This document shows, one piece after another, positions 16,505-24,595 of a stretch of DNA of 56,000 nucleotides (positions are counted from its first letter, which is position 1; each line of letters begins with the position of its first letter). The notes under the pieces are model-generated. The model did no database searches. It had not been told where the DNA came from and saw only the letters and a list, made by a program, of their open reading frames with translations. Origin of the DNA: Streptococcus mitis (GTDB lineage Bacteria; Bacillota; Bacilli; Lactobacillales; Streptococcaceae). A program made the position numbers and the translations under genes. Where the stretch lies: NCBI RefSeq assembly GCF_000722685.1, contig NZ_JPFV01000007.1, positions 1 to 56,000 on the forward strand. Direction: 5' to 3'.

Positions 16505-18658
16505 TTATTTATTGAACAGATGATGGTAGAAGCCTTGCGCCTGCATTAACTCTTGGTGACTACCAACTTCAATGATTTTCCCCTGGTCAAGAACAATGAC
16601 ACGGTTAGTTCGTTCGGCTATACTGAGACGATGGGCTACAAAGAGAATGGTTTTATCAGTTAGGGACATAAGATTATCTATAACCTTTTTCTCAGTCAAG
16701 ACATCAAGACCGCTAGTAGCTTCATCTAGTATTAAAACAGGAGCTTTAGTTAAAAGAGCACGAGCGAGGGCTATTCGTTGCTTTTGTCCTCCTGATAGAC
16801 CAGCTCCATCAGAGAGCTGAGTTTGATAGCCCATAGGCATTCTTTCAATATCTTGACGGATTTCAGCTAATTCACAAGCTCTTAGAATATCTTCTTGACT
16901 AATCATATGATTACCGCCCAAGGTTAAATTTTCCAAAATAGAGCCATTAAATATATAGGCTTGTTGTGGTAGGTAATTGATATGACGGCGCAAGACTTTT
17001 TTATCAATGTTTTTAATATCCTGATGATTGATGGAAATATGTCCTTTGTAGGGTTCAAAGAAATTGACAATCATTTTGGCTAAAGTTGTTTTACCAGAAC
17101 CACTGACTCCAACTAGGCTAACCTTATCTCCTTGTTTAATCGTGAGATTAATATCTGTTAAGGTATCTCGTCCAAAACCATACTTATAAGAAAGGTCATC
17201 AAATTCAATATCGCCCATTAAAAAATGTGAATGAACAGGGTTTTCTGGGGCTTGGAACTCAGATTCGACTAGATAGACTTCGTTCAAACGGTTATTAGCG
17301 ACCTTCGCAGATTGGAGTTTGGTTTGGAGGTTGATAATATTTTCCATAGGAGTTGTAAAGTAAGAAAGAAGTGTGTTAAAGGTAATCAGCTGACCGATAG
17401 AAATTTTACTCGACATGACTAATTGAGCGCCAAACCATAGGATAAGGATATTCAGAACTAATTTTGTTCCCTGCTTTAAACTCGTTTGTAAAATAGAATA
17501 TTTACTGAGTTTAAAGGATTTTTCCAAATAATCTACAAATTCGCTGTCTATATTTTGATAGCGATTTTCTTCACTCGTGAGCGACTTTATAGTTTCAATC
17601 CCGTTGATATCTTCGATAATGGCAGAACTAACCATAGAATTACTTTGCATGACATCATGGTTCATTTTTTCAAAAGGTTTCATAAAAGAAAAGATGATGA
17701 ACATGTATATAGGAATGGAAATAAGAGAAAGAAGGAAGAGATTAGGGTTTTGTGCCAGTAAGACGCCCCCTACAAGAATCAGGATGGAAACATCCAGAAA
17801 AAGAGATAGAATGGTAGAAGCCAAGGCATCTATAATAGAGTTAGCATCTGTGAACCGTGAAATGATTTCTCCTGTACGACGTGTCGCAAAGAAAGACATA
17901 GGAAGTTCAAAAATATGGCGAATATAGGATAAAATCACATCAATGCTTAATCTCTGACTCAGAACAGTTAGGAGATAATCACGGGAGAAGCTCATGACTT
18001 GCTGGAGGATATAGGTGATAACCAGACCAACTGAGATAATTCCTAAAGTTGATCTCATCTGATTTGGAATGTATTCATCCAAGATTCCTTGAAGATAATA
18101 AGAACCACCTATATTGATAATAGTGACCAATAAGCTTGAGAGAACAATGTAAGCAATGAGAGATTTTTGTTTGAAAATCAGAGGAAGGAAGCTTAGTAGA
18201 CCATTATTTTTATCTTTATGGGGTTGATAGCTGGGTTTGGGAGCTAGAAAAATAGCTACTCCAGTCCATTCAGAGAAAAAGCGTTCTTTTGACATTTTGG
18301 TGATTTTTACAGAAGGGTCAGGATCACCAATAATCAGATAGTCTTTCTTTGTTTGATAGACAACATAGTAATGTTGGAGTTTTCCTTCTTTGTTAACGTG
18401 AACGATAAATGGATAGGGGACATCACTCATGTCAAAGAGAGTTTTATCTGCTTGAACAGGTCTTGTTTCAAAGCCCATTTCATCAGCGGCTTTTACAATG
18501 CCAAGAGCAGTCGTTCCTTCTTTATTGGTCTTTGCAAGTTCTCTCAAGTGAGCTAGAGAAAAATCTGAACCATAGAATTTAGCAATCGAGGCTAAGGCAG
18601 CAACACCGCAGTCTCTCGCATCTATTTGAGGAACAAATGTACGTTTATAAGAAGTCAT
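16505..18658 (-). CDS. blpA: BlpA, peptidase-containing ABC exporter
   Basis: A 717-residue full-length exporter. The N-terminal C39 peptidase has catalytic C17 in DARDCGVAAL, the histidine in QHYYVVY and the aspartate in GDPDPS. Five to six membrane helices follow, then an ATPase with Walker A GVSGSGKTT, signature LSGGQKQR and Walker B VLILDEATSGLD. It cleaves Gly-Gly leaders and exports BlpC and bacteriocins. ATG 18658 is preferred over TTG 18664 because AAAGGA sits 7 nt upstream. Many pneumococcal strains carry a broken blpA; this one is intact, so the strain can probably secrete its own Blp peptides. Confidence 0.95.
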   Translation of the reverse strand: MTSYKRTFVPQIDARDCGVAALASIAKFYGSDFSLAHLRELAKTNKEGTTALGIVKAADEMGFETRPVQADKTLFDMSDVPYPFIVHVNKEGKLQHYYVVYQTKKDYLIIGDPDPSVKITKMSKERFFSEWTGVAIFLAPKPSYQPHKDKNNGLLSFLPLIFKQKSLIAYIVLSSLLVTIINIGGSYYLQGILDEYIPNQMRSTLGIISVGLVITYILQQVMSFSRDYLLTVLSQRLSIDVILSYIRHIFELPMSFFATRRTGEIISRFTDANSIIDALASTILSLFLDVSILILVGGVLLAQNPNLFLLSLISIPIYMFIIFSFMKPFEKMNHDVMQSNSMVSSAIIEDINGIETIKSLTSEENRYQNIDSEFVDYLEKSFKLSKYSILQTSLKQGTKLVLNILILWFGAQLVMSSKISIGQLITFNTLLSYFTTPMENIINLQTKLQSAKVANNRLNEVYLVESEFQAPENPVHSHFLMGDIEFDDLSYKYGFGRDTLTDINLTIKQGDKVSLVGVSGSGKTTLAKMIVNFFEPYKGHISINHQDIKNIDKKVLRRHINYLPQQAYIFNGSILENLTLGGNHMISQEDILRACELAEIRQDIERMPMGYQTQLSDGAGLSGGQKQRIALARALLTKAPVLILDEATSGLDVLTEKKVIDNLMSLTDKTILFVAHRLSIAERTNRVIVLDQGKIIEVGSHQELMQAQGFYHHLFNK

Positions 18659-18689
18659 TGGCAATTCCTTTCATATAGTAGATAGGTAT

Positions 18690-18754
18690 ATTATGCCATA
18701 AAAATAAGTTCATATTTTATGAAATCTTGAATAGTCATTGAAACTTCCTGAATG
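18690..18754 (-). promoter_or_regulatory. BlpR box and promoter of blpABC
   Basis: On the minus strand: CATTCAGGAA (18754-18745) and TATTCAAGAT (18733-18724), 21 bp start to start, then CATAAT (18695-18690) as -10, 28 nt after the proximal repeat. This makes pheromone export part of the positive feedback loop. Confidence 0.88.
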
Positions 18755-18820
18755 GTAAAAAAGTGATTAGAAATTATCTTTTAAAAAAATTTTAGAGGTG
18801 ATTTTAAATAAAAAAGCTAA

Positions 18821-18885
18821 TTTAAGATGTTTCGATGACAATTCAAGATTTGGATAAGAAAATTTTAAAAACAGTGCTATACTTA
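18821..18885 (+). promoter_or_regulatory. BlpR box and promoter, bacteriocin unit 1
   Basis: AATTTAAGAT (18821-18830) and AATTCAAGAT (18842-18851), 21 bp apart, then extended -10 TGC-TATACT (18880-18885). Confidence 0.88.
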
Positions 18886-18937
18886 AACTGTCAAGGTTGC
18901 AACAGGACAAAAATTAAAATAAAAAGGAGTATTTGTC

Positions 18938-19168
18938 ATGAATACAAAAATGATGGAACAATTTGAGATTATGGATACTGATATGCTTACTTGCGTTGAA
19001 GGTGGCGGATGCAATTGGGGAGATTTTGCCAAAGCAGGTGTTGGAGGAGGAGTAGCACGAGGTCTTCGGCTAGGAATTAAAACAAGAACATGGCAAGGTG
19101 CAGCAGCTGGTGCTGCAGGAGGAGCTATACTTGGAGGTGTAGCTTATGCAGCTACATGTTGGTGGTAA
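18938..19168 (+). CDS. Class II bacteriocin precursor (BlpK/BlpU-like)
   Basis: A 76-residue precursor with a 23-residue leader (MNTKMMEQFEIMDTDML... ending VEGG). The mature part, GCNWGDFAKAGVGGG to AATCWW, is rich in GxxxG (GAAAGAAGGAILGG), typical of two-peptide or pore-forming class IIb bacteriocins. It has two cysteines, at mature positions 2 and third from the end. It resembles pneumococcal BlpK or BlpU, but I cannot say which. AAGGAG precedes the ATG, and a BlpR box lies 87 bp upstream. A 39-residue membrane peptide gene follows after 2 nt, probably its immunity partner. Confidence 0.9.
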   Translation: MNTKMMEQFEIMDTDMLTCVEGGGCNWGDFAKAGVGGGVARGLRLGIKTRTWQGAAAGAAGGAILGGVAYAATCWW

Positions 19169-19170
19169 TT

Positions 19171-19290
19171 ATGGATTTTAAAAGTTTTATTATTGGTTTA
19201 GTAGTTGGTATATTAGGCCCCTATATGGATGATTTAATTAGAAAAATATTTTCAAAATCTCCCAAAAAGAATAAGGATAGTACTTTCTAA
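19171..19290 (+). CDS. Small membrane peptide, probable immunity protein
   Basis: A 39-residue peptide with one hydrophobic segment (FIIGLVVGILGPYM, residues 6-19) and a basic, Ser/Lys-rich C-terminus (SKSPKKNKD). ATG 19171 begins 2 nt after the bacteriocin stop with no separate Shine-Dalgarno except the GGTGG at the end of the bacteriocin gene, indicating translational coupling. Size, topology and coupling match small class II immunity proteins, but the function is inferred from position only. Confidence 0.7.
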   Translation: MDFKSFIIGLVVGILGPYMDDLIRKIFSKSPKKNKDSTF

Positions 19291-19301
19291 AAAATCAATT
19301 T

Positions 19302-19343
19302 CTCCCCTGTATTTGCTAGATTAATTTACAGGGGAGTTTCTTT
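19302..19343 (+). terminator. Terminator after bacteriocin unit 1
   Basis: CTCCCCTGTA-AATT-type stem: CTCCCCTGTA pairs with TACAGGGGAG (19327-19336), followed by TTTCTTTA. Confidence 0.8.
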
Positions 19344-19428
19344 AATATTATTTCGTCTGTCAAAGTGATATGGGATAGCAGGGTGAAAAGTTTACCAACA
19401 AGTCGGTATCAAGACAATATAAAGAGGA

Positions 19429-19457
19429 AAGTATGTTTTTCATGCTTGCTTTTTTTA
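19429..19457 (+). terminator. Terminator-like hairpin before unit 2
   Basis: AAGTATG-ttttt-CATGCTT followed by GCTTTTTTT. A near copy lies at 22662-22689, each time directly before a BlpR box. It looks like the tail of a lost gene carried along with the box. Confidence 0.7.
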
Positions 19458-19466
19458 ATTTTTTAC

Positions 19467-19531
19467 AATTCAAGATGTTTCGATGACAATTCAAGATTTG
19501 GATGAAAAACTTTAACAAATAGTGCTATACT
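19467..19531 (+). promoter_or_regulatory. BlpR box and promoter, bacteriocin unit 2
   Basis: AATTCAAGAT (19467-19476) and AATTCAAGAT (19488-19497), 21 bp apart and identical, then TGC-TATACT with -10 at 19526-19531. Confidence 0.88.
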
Positions 19532-19594
19532 GAAATTGTCAAAGTTGCAACAGGACAAAAATTAAAAATTAAAAATAAAAAAGGAGTATTTGTC

Positions 19595-19825
19595 ATGAAT
19601 ACAAAAATGATGGAACAATTTGAGATTATGGATACTGATGTGCTTGCTTGTATTGAAGGTGGCGGTTGGATAAAATGTGGACTCGGTGTAGTTGGAGGTG
19701 CATTGACTGGAGGAGTTGCTGGTGGTGCTGTGGGCACTGTAACGCTACCTATCATTGGTACTGTATCTGGAGCTGCTGCTGGTTTTTGGGGTGGGGGGGC
19801 AACGGGTGCTGCTACCTTCTGTTAA
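19595..19825 (+). CDS. Class II bacteriocin precursor, Gly-rich
   Basis: A 76-residue precursor with the same leader family (MNTKMMEQFEIMDTDVL... IEGG). The mature part, GWIKCGLGVVGGALTGG to GATGAATFC, is strongly glycine-rich with many GxxxG spacings and two cysteines (position 5 and the final residue). It probably inserts in membranes as a helix hairpin closed by a disulfide. A run of seven G (19793-19799) encodes GGG and could vary in length. A 59-residue two-helix membrane protein follows 51 nt later and is the likely immunity protein. Confidence 0.9.
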   Translation: MNTKMMEQFEIMDTDVLACIEGGGWIKCGLGVVGGALTGGVAGGAVGTVTLPIIGTVSGAAAGFWGGGATGAATFC

Positions 19826-19876
19826 AAATCGCTCTTCATTACTAAGCTGAATTTAGTTGGAATGGAGTAAATAATT

Positions 19877-20056
19877 ATGAACAAGAAAAAGATAGTTTCA
19901 ACTATAGTATTTTTAGTATTTATTATAATGTCAGTGGCTAATTTTTTTAGAGACTTAACCCCATTGCTATTCATTTTGAATATTATTGGCCTAACTTGTT
20001 TTTTAGTGTTAACATACATTAGCATAAAAGACATGATCTTAAATAGAAGTAAATGA
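19877..20056 (+). CDS. Small two-helix membrane protein, probable immunity protein
   Basis: A 59-residue protein (MNKKKIVSTIVFLVFIIM... to DMILNRSK). It has two hydrophobic helices at residues 6-18 and 28-50 and basic ends. GGAG lies about 12 nt before the ATG. It sits 51 nt after the Gly-rich bacteriocin. Its last codons run into a duplicated 194-bp segment: the stop TGA overlaps the first bases of a fragment of the gene at 24596. Too short for common gene callers, so easily missed. Confidence 0.72.
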   Translation: MNKKKIVSTIVFLVFIIMSVANFFRDLTPLLFILNIIGLTCFLVLTYISIKDMILNRSK

Positions 20057-20246
20057 TGATTTGGTTAGTCCTAGAACCAATCAACTTATGTATATCGGCT
20101 TGACAGGTTTTATGTCTATTATCTATTTGTATAGAGGTATCACAGTAGCAGAATCCTATCAACAAATAATCGCTTATATTGGTGATATTCTTTGCTTGAT
20201 TATTATGCTTTTTCTCATTTGGAGATTGAAGTATTATAAAAAGTAG
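20053..20246 (+). pseudogene. C-terminal fragment duplicated from the gene at 24596
   Basis: 194 bp align without gaps to 24807-25000, the last 64 codons of the membrane protein gene at 24596-25000 (DLVSPRTNQLM to LKYYKK), with scattered substitutions. There is no start codon with a ribosome site; the fragment begins inside the end of the preceding small immunity gene. It marks a recombination junction between bacteriocin cassettes. Confidence 0.8.
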
Positions 20247-20266
20247 AGCTTAATGAAGTATAAAAG

Positions 20267-20303
20267 AAAAGGGTAAGTGTTTTCGTAATACTTACCCTTT
20301 TAT
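20267..20303 (+). terminator. Terminator after unit 2
   Basis: AAAAGGGTAAGT and ACTTACCCTTTT form a 12-bp stem with a short loop, followed by a T-rich tail. Confidence 0.85.
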
Positions 20304-20317
20304 AATGAATTTTTTGC

Positions 20318-20382
20318 AATTCAAGATGTTTCGATGACCATTTAAGATTTATATGAATTTGTAATCTTAAATAAGGTAAGAT
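20318..20382 (+). promoter_or_regulatory. BlpR box and promoter of the wall-anchored thioredoxin gene
   Basis: AATTCAAGAT (20318-20327) and CATTTAAGAT (20339-20348), 21 bp apart, then TAAGAT (20377-20382) at the standard distance. The -10 is weaker than in the peptide units. Confidence 0.82.
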
Positions 20383-20399
20383 AAAGATAACAAATGTAA

Positions 20400-21449
<1,050 letters not shown>

Positions 21450-21639
21450 AAATAGATGGTAAACAGGTGCAATGATATTATTTGTTTGTAATAACATATA
21501 GCTAACATTTGCCTATAGACACGAGTGAGGAAATAGATGTATTTAGTTTATATATAAAAGATTGTAATTGTATATGAAATGAATGGTAAATAGTTAGTAT
21601 TAGCTGAAGTAGAAAATCGAAAATGAAAGGAAAATTATC

Positions 21640-21939
21640 ATGAGTAAAAATAGTAGAACAGAAAAAGTTAGAGTAACAGAAAGTGCAGATTTTGGAGCAT
21701 ATTTTTTAATTTTAGCAGTTGTAGCCGTCGGTGCGCTTGCTTATTTTTCAGAAGATTTTGGGCCAAGGTGGGCAAAAGTTATAGAAATAGTCGGAGCGCC
21801 GTTTTCTTTAGGTTTAGGTTTTTTTGCTTTTGATAAAGGTTTTGAACGGCTAAACGATTATAAAAAGAATAAAAGAAAAGAAGACGAAGAGGAAGAAAAA
21901 ACAACAATCAGAACTAAAAAATGTAAAATAAAGGGGTAA
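21640..21939 (+). CDS. Two-helix membrane protein, unknown, in blp region
   Basis: A 99-residue protein with hydrophobic helices at about residues 20-36 (YFLILAVVAVGALAYF) and 49-65. A strongly charged tail follows (KNKRKEDEEEEKTT). AAAGGA lies about 9 nt before the ATG. It shows no double-glycine leader and no cysteine motif apart from one C near the end. It is followed after 3 nt by a small basic ORF that appears frameshifted. An immunity role is possible from context only. The 190 bp upstream contain no recognisable BlpR box. Confidence 0.72.
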   Translation: MSKNSRTEKVRVTESADFGAYFLILAVVAVGALAYFSEDFGPRWAKVIEIVGAPFSLGLGFFAFDKGFERLNDYKKNKRKEDEEEEKTTIRTKKCKIKG

Positions 21940-21942
21940 AAA

Positions 21943-22130
21943 ATGGCAAGGAAAAAGAAGTGGCTTGGAGAAGAGTTTGGGAAGATGGTGTTGTCAAGGA
22001 CGATAGCGACCTATGAAAAAGCAATCAACGCTGAAAAATAACATTTTCAGATGAAAAGATGGAGGATCTAGACAACATACTATCTAATGGAATGGGGTTG
22101 CTTGATGGAGTACAAGCAACGGTATTCTAA
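21943..22130 (+). pseudogene. Small basic protein gene with a likely 1-nt frameshift
   Basis: ATG 21943 follows AAAGGGG and opens a 32-codon frame (MARKKKWLGEEFGKM... INAEK) that stops at 22039-22041. Adding one A to the run at 22034-22038 would fuse it to ITFSDEKMEDLDNILSNG and onward to TAA 22128-22130, giving a coherent 62-residue protein. The stop overlaps an AACAGGAC motif typical of the 5' leader of bacteriocin genes, so a cassette junction lies here. I do not recognise the family. Confidence 0.55.
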
Positions 22131-22203
22131 CAGGACGAAAATAAAAAAAGCATTCCTCGTGAATACAAAAACAATGTTTCAATTTTCAGAAGCTAACAGT
22201 TAA
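22128..22203 (+). pseudogene. Decayed bacteriocin leader remnant
   Basis: AACAGGACGAAAATAAAAAA and the following GTG-AAT-ACA-AAA-ACA-ATG resemble the 5' leader and MNTKTM start of the bacteriocin genes in this locus. The start codon is now GTG, the Shine-Dalgarno is changed to GCATTCC, and the frame stops after 14 codons. No BlpR box remains upstream. Confidence 0.65.
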
Positions 22204-22254
22204 AGTTTGTCTTTGTCCAGTTTGACTTTTACCATAGTATGTGAGGTATATTAA

Positions 22255-22611
22255 ATGAATAAGAAATCCTTTTTTATCATCTGTTCTACGTTGATCATAG
22301 CATCGAATCTTCTCATGATTTCCGTGGTGAACAAGGGAGAAGAAACAGGGAGCAACCTGTTTGTGATTGCTATAGCCTGTGTTATGCTACCAGCCTTTTT
22401 ATATGCAGTTGAAAACAGACTTACTTCAATGGTAAGAGTAGAATCAATACTCCTGATTCAGTTGACAGTTATATCCCTACTCCGTCTTATCAATAGAATA
22501 GGGAGTACGCCTGAAATCCTCAACATTATCATTACCCTTATCGCTTTGGCAAGTGGGACAGCTGCTATCCTTGTTGCGATTATGAGAATATATGAGAACA
22601 TACGGAAGTGA
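22255..22611 (+). CDS. Four-helix membrane protein, probable immunity-type
   Basis: A 118-residue hydrophobic protein with four predicted helices (about residues 5-25, 32-50, 62-78, 88-110) and short polar loops. It has no CPBP motifs. GAGG lies about 9 nt before the ATG. It stands between a decayed bacteriocin leader and the next BlpR unit. Position and topology suggest it once paired with the lost peptide, or acts as an orphan immunity protein. The family is not recognised. Confidence 0.7.
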   Translation: MNKKSFFIICSTLIIASNLLMISVVNKGEETGSNLFVIAIACVMLPAFLYAVENRLTSMVRVESILLIQLTVISLLRLINRIGSTPEILNIIITLIALASGTAAILVAIMRIYENIRK

Positions 22612-22661
22612 GGGTGAGTAGTTTTCTATTTTGTATTTTCACATTGTCAAGTTCCCCCAGG

Positions 22662-22689
22662 GCAAGTATGTTTTCCATGCTTGCTTTTT
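22662..22689 (+). terminator. Terminator before unit 4
   Basis: GCAAGTATG-ttttc-CATGCTTGC followed by five T. Near-identical to the hairpin at 19429. Confidence 0.8.
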
Positions 22690-22701
22690 AAATTTTTTAA
22701 C

Positions 22702-22766
22702 AATTCAAGATGTTTTGATGACCATTTATGATTTGAATGAAAAAAATTCATAAACAGTGATATACT
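22702..22766 (+). promoter_or_regulatory. BlpR box and promoter, peptide unit 4
   Basis: AATTCAAGAT (22702-22711) and CATTTATGAT (22723-22732), 21 bp apart, then TGA-TATACT with -10 at 22761-22766. Confidence 0.86.
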
Positions 22767-22821
22767 AAACTTGTCAAAGTTGCAACAGGACAAAAATTAA
22801 AAATAAAAAGGAGTATTTGTC

Positions 22822-23055
22822 ATGGATACAAAAATGATGGAACAATTTGAAATTATGGATACTGAAATACTTGATCATATAGAGGGTGGGGATGTATCTG
22901 ATATTTATAGAGGGCACGCTTATCAGGAAGGTCCATTTGGTGCTTACCCTTCTATATTAAAAAATTCAGGTCCTTTTCCAGTAAGTGGGTACTGCCCGCG
23001 TGGTTATCATGATCGTGGTTATATAGGAGCAGGTTTCCATTTATGTGGAATATAG
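22822..23055 (+). CDS. Double-glycine peptide of unusual composition (unit 4)
   Basis: A 77-residue precursor with a 23-residue leader of the local family ending HIEGG. The mature part starts DVSDIYRGHAY and is rich in Tyr, Pro, Gly, His and Arg. It lacks the hydrophobic GxxxG helix of class IIb bacteriocins. Two cysteines near the C-terminus (SGYCPRG and FHLCGI) enclose 16 residues. It is driven by its own BlpR box and AAGGAG site. The CPBP protease gene blpY follows 31 nt later. It could be a non-pore bacteriocin or a signal; I know no match. Confidence 0.85.
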   Translation: MDTKMMEQFEIMDTEILDHIEGGDVSDIYRGHAYQEGPFGAYPSILKNSGPFPVSGYCPRGYHDRGYIGAGFHLCGI

Positions 23056-23086
23056 GCTGAAATATGAGAAATGAGGAAGAGTTTCT

Positions 23087-23776
23087 ATGAAAAAGTATCA
23101 ACTTCTATTCAAAATAAGTGCAGTTTTCTCTTACTTATTTTTCGTATTTGGTCTTTCTCAGATGACGCTTATTGTTCAAAATTATTGGCAATTTTCTTCC
23201 CAGATTGGCAATTTCGTCTGGATTCAAAATCTCTTGAGTTTGCTATTTAGCGGAGTCATGATTTGGATTCTGGTTAAGACAGGCCATGGTTATCTCTTTC
23301 GCATTCCAAGAAAAAAATGGCTTTGGTATTCGATTTTGACAGTATTAGTGGTAGTGCTCCAGATCTCTTTTAACGTTCAGACAGCTAAACATGTTCAGTC
23401 AACTGCTGAAGATTGGGCTGTATTGATCGGTTATAGTGGGACCAACTTTGCTGAGCTAGGTATCTATATAACTTTGTTCTTTCTGACTCCACTTATGGAA
23501 GAGCTAATCTATAGAGGATTACTGCAACACGCCTTTTTTAAGCATTCGAGATTTGGCCTTGATTTGCTTCTTCCGTCAATTTTATTTGCTCTTCCTCATT
23601 TTTCAAGCCTGCCTAGTTTGTTAGATATCTTCGTCTTTGCAACATCTGGCATCATCTTTGCTAGTTTGACCCGCTATACAAAGAGCATTTATCCTTCCTA
23701 TACGGTGCATGTGATCAATAATATTTTCGCAACATTACCATTTTTGCTGACTTTTTTACACAGGGTATTTAGCTAA
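23087..23776 (+). CDS. blpY: CPBP-family intramembrane protease BlpY
   Basis: A 229-residue membrane protein with about seven helices. The CPBP (Abi/CAAX) motifs are visible: EELIYRGLLQ (motif 1), LFALPHF (motif 2) and HVINN (motif 3). Such proteins often confer bacteriocin immunity. In pneumococcus BlpY is in the blpXYZ group and is needed for full immunity. Here it is separated from blpZ by an inserted peptide cassette (23879-24567). AGGAAGAG precedes ATG 23087. Confidence 0.85.
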   Translation: MKKYQLLFKISAVFSYLFFVFGLSQMTLIVQNYWQFSSQIGNFVWIQNLLSLLFSGVMIWILVKTGHGYLFRIPRKKWLWYSILTVLVVVLQISFNVQTAKHVQSTAEDWAVLIGYSGTNFAELGIYITLFFLTPLMEELIYRGLLQHAFFKHSRFGLDLLLPSILFALPHFSSLPSLLDIFVFATSGIIFASLTRYTKSIYPSYTVHVINNIFATLPFLLTFLHRVFS

Positions 23777-23878
23777 AAATAGTAGATTAAAAATAATTAT
23801 CGATTTTAAGAAGTGAATAATGGAATTTAATATTATTCACTTCTTATTAGTTGATTGGGAAGATTGTACTCTTTGAGT

Positions 23879-23943
23879 AATTTAAGATGTTTTGATGATA
23901 ATTCAAGATTTGTATGCAAAACTTTAACAAATAGTGTTATACT
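23879..23943 (+). promoter_or_regulatory. BlpR box and promoter, peptide unit 5
   Basis: AATTTAAGAT (23879-23888) and AATTCAAGAT (23900-23909), 21 bp apart, then TGT-TATACT with -10 at 23938-23943. Confidence 0.88.
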
Positions 23944-24004
23944 AAAATTGCCAATTGCAACAGGATAACAATTAAAATTAAAAATAAAAAAGGAGGTATT
24001 CGTT

Positions 24005-24232
24005 ATGAATACAAAAACGATGTCACAATTTGAAATGATGGATACTGAGATGCTTGCGAAGGTTGAAGGAGGGTTCGGAGGTTGGGGAGATGTGTTTTCT
24101 GGTTTATTGGGTGGGCTAGCGCCTTCTCCAACTTTGGATCAATTAAATGGTAAGTGGCCTATTATACATTTTTCAAAACCATGTGGTCCTTATGGTATAG
24201 GGGGAACTCCAAACTCATGTAATGGTATTTAA
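24005..24232 (+). CDS. Double-glycine peptide with C-terminal cysteine loop (unit 5)
   Basis: A 75-residue precursor with leader MNTKTMSQFEMMDTEML... ending KVEGG. The mature part has a short Gly-rich start (FGGWGDVFSGLLGGL) followed by a Pro/Gly-rich segment and two cysteines (KPCGPYGIGG and PNSCNGI), 11 residues apart. The C-terminus NGI echoes the CGI end of the unit 4 peptide. Own BlpR box and GGAGG site. The next gene (24247) starts 14 nt later and is its obvious partner. Confidence 0.86.
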   Translation: MNTKTMSQFEMMDTEMLAKVEGGFGGWGDVFSGLLGGLAPSPTLDQLNGKWPIIHFSKPCGPYGIGGTPNSCNGI

Positions 24233-24246
24233 AAAGGATTGAAGCT

Positions 24247-24567
24247 ATGAAGGCAAAATATGGGAATCAAATTGTTGATGTTTGGGAAATTGGTCAAGCA
24301 ACTCCTAAACCAAGTTGGGTAGAGGAAGCTTTTCAAAAAAATTATATAGTTTGGTTGGATAATCATGTGCGCATTCTAATGGCAGGTCTCAAAACTTCTC
24401 TTGCAACGAATATCAAGTTTGGTCTAGTTGGAACAGTTGGAGGAGGATTCGCTGGTTATGGAATGTATGTTCTTGGTTATCCAGGTGATTATATAGATAT
24501 CACCAATCATAGAGTTGTTTCTGCTAAAACATTTCACAAAAGTTATCAAATTTTAGAAAATGATTAG
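24247..24567 (+). CDS. Unknown protein coupled to unit 5 peptide
   Basis: A 106-residue protein. The N-terminus is polar (KYGNQIVDVWEIGQATPKPSW, split by eye) and contains aromatic residues. The middle has a Gly-rich hydrophobic helix (GLVGTVGGGFAGYGMYVLG) and the C-terminus is polar. It has no signal peptide and no Gly-Gly leader. It is 14 nt after the peptide gene and ends 28 nt before the next start at 24596, so it is probably in one transcript with both. An immunity or modification role is possible. No family is recognised. Confidence 0.72.
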   Translation: MKAKYGNQIVDVWEIGQATPKPSWVEEAFQKNYIVWLDNHVRILMAGLKTSLATNIKFGLVGTVGGGFAGYGMYVLGYPGDYIDITNHRVVSAKTFHKSYQILEND

Positions 24568-24595
24568 ATGTCATTTAATTGTAATGGAGAAAGCA

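Noticed and set aside
20061..20246. 61-codon frame as a separate immunity gene
   Set aside because: It is a gapless duplicate of the 3' end of 24596-25000 and has no start site of its own, so it is listed as a fragment.
21450..21639. Possible BlpR box before 21640
   Set aside because: No pair of ATTCAAGAT-like repeats with 21-bp spacing was found there.
24560..24595. Longer start for the membrane protein at 24560 or 24584
   Set aside because: No Shine-Dalgarno at either; GGAG is 6 nt before ATG 24596.
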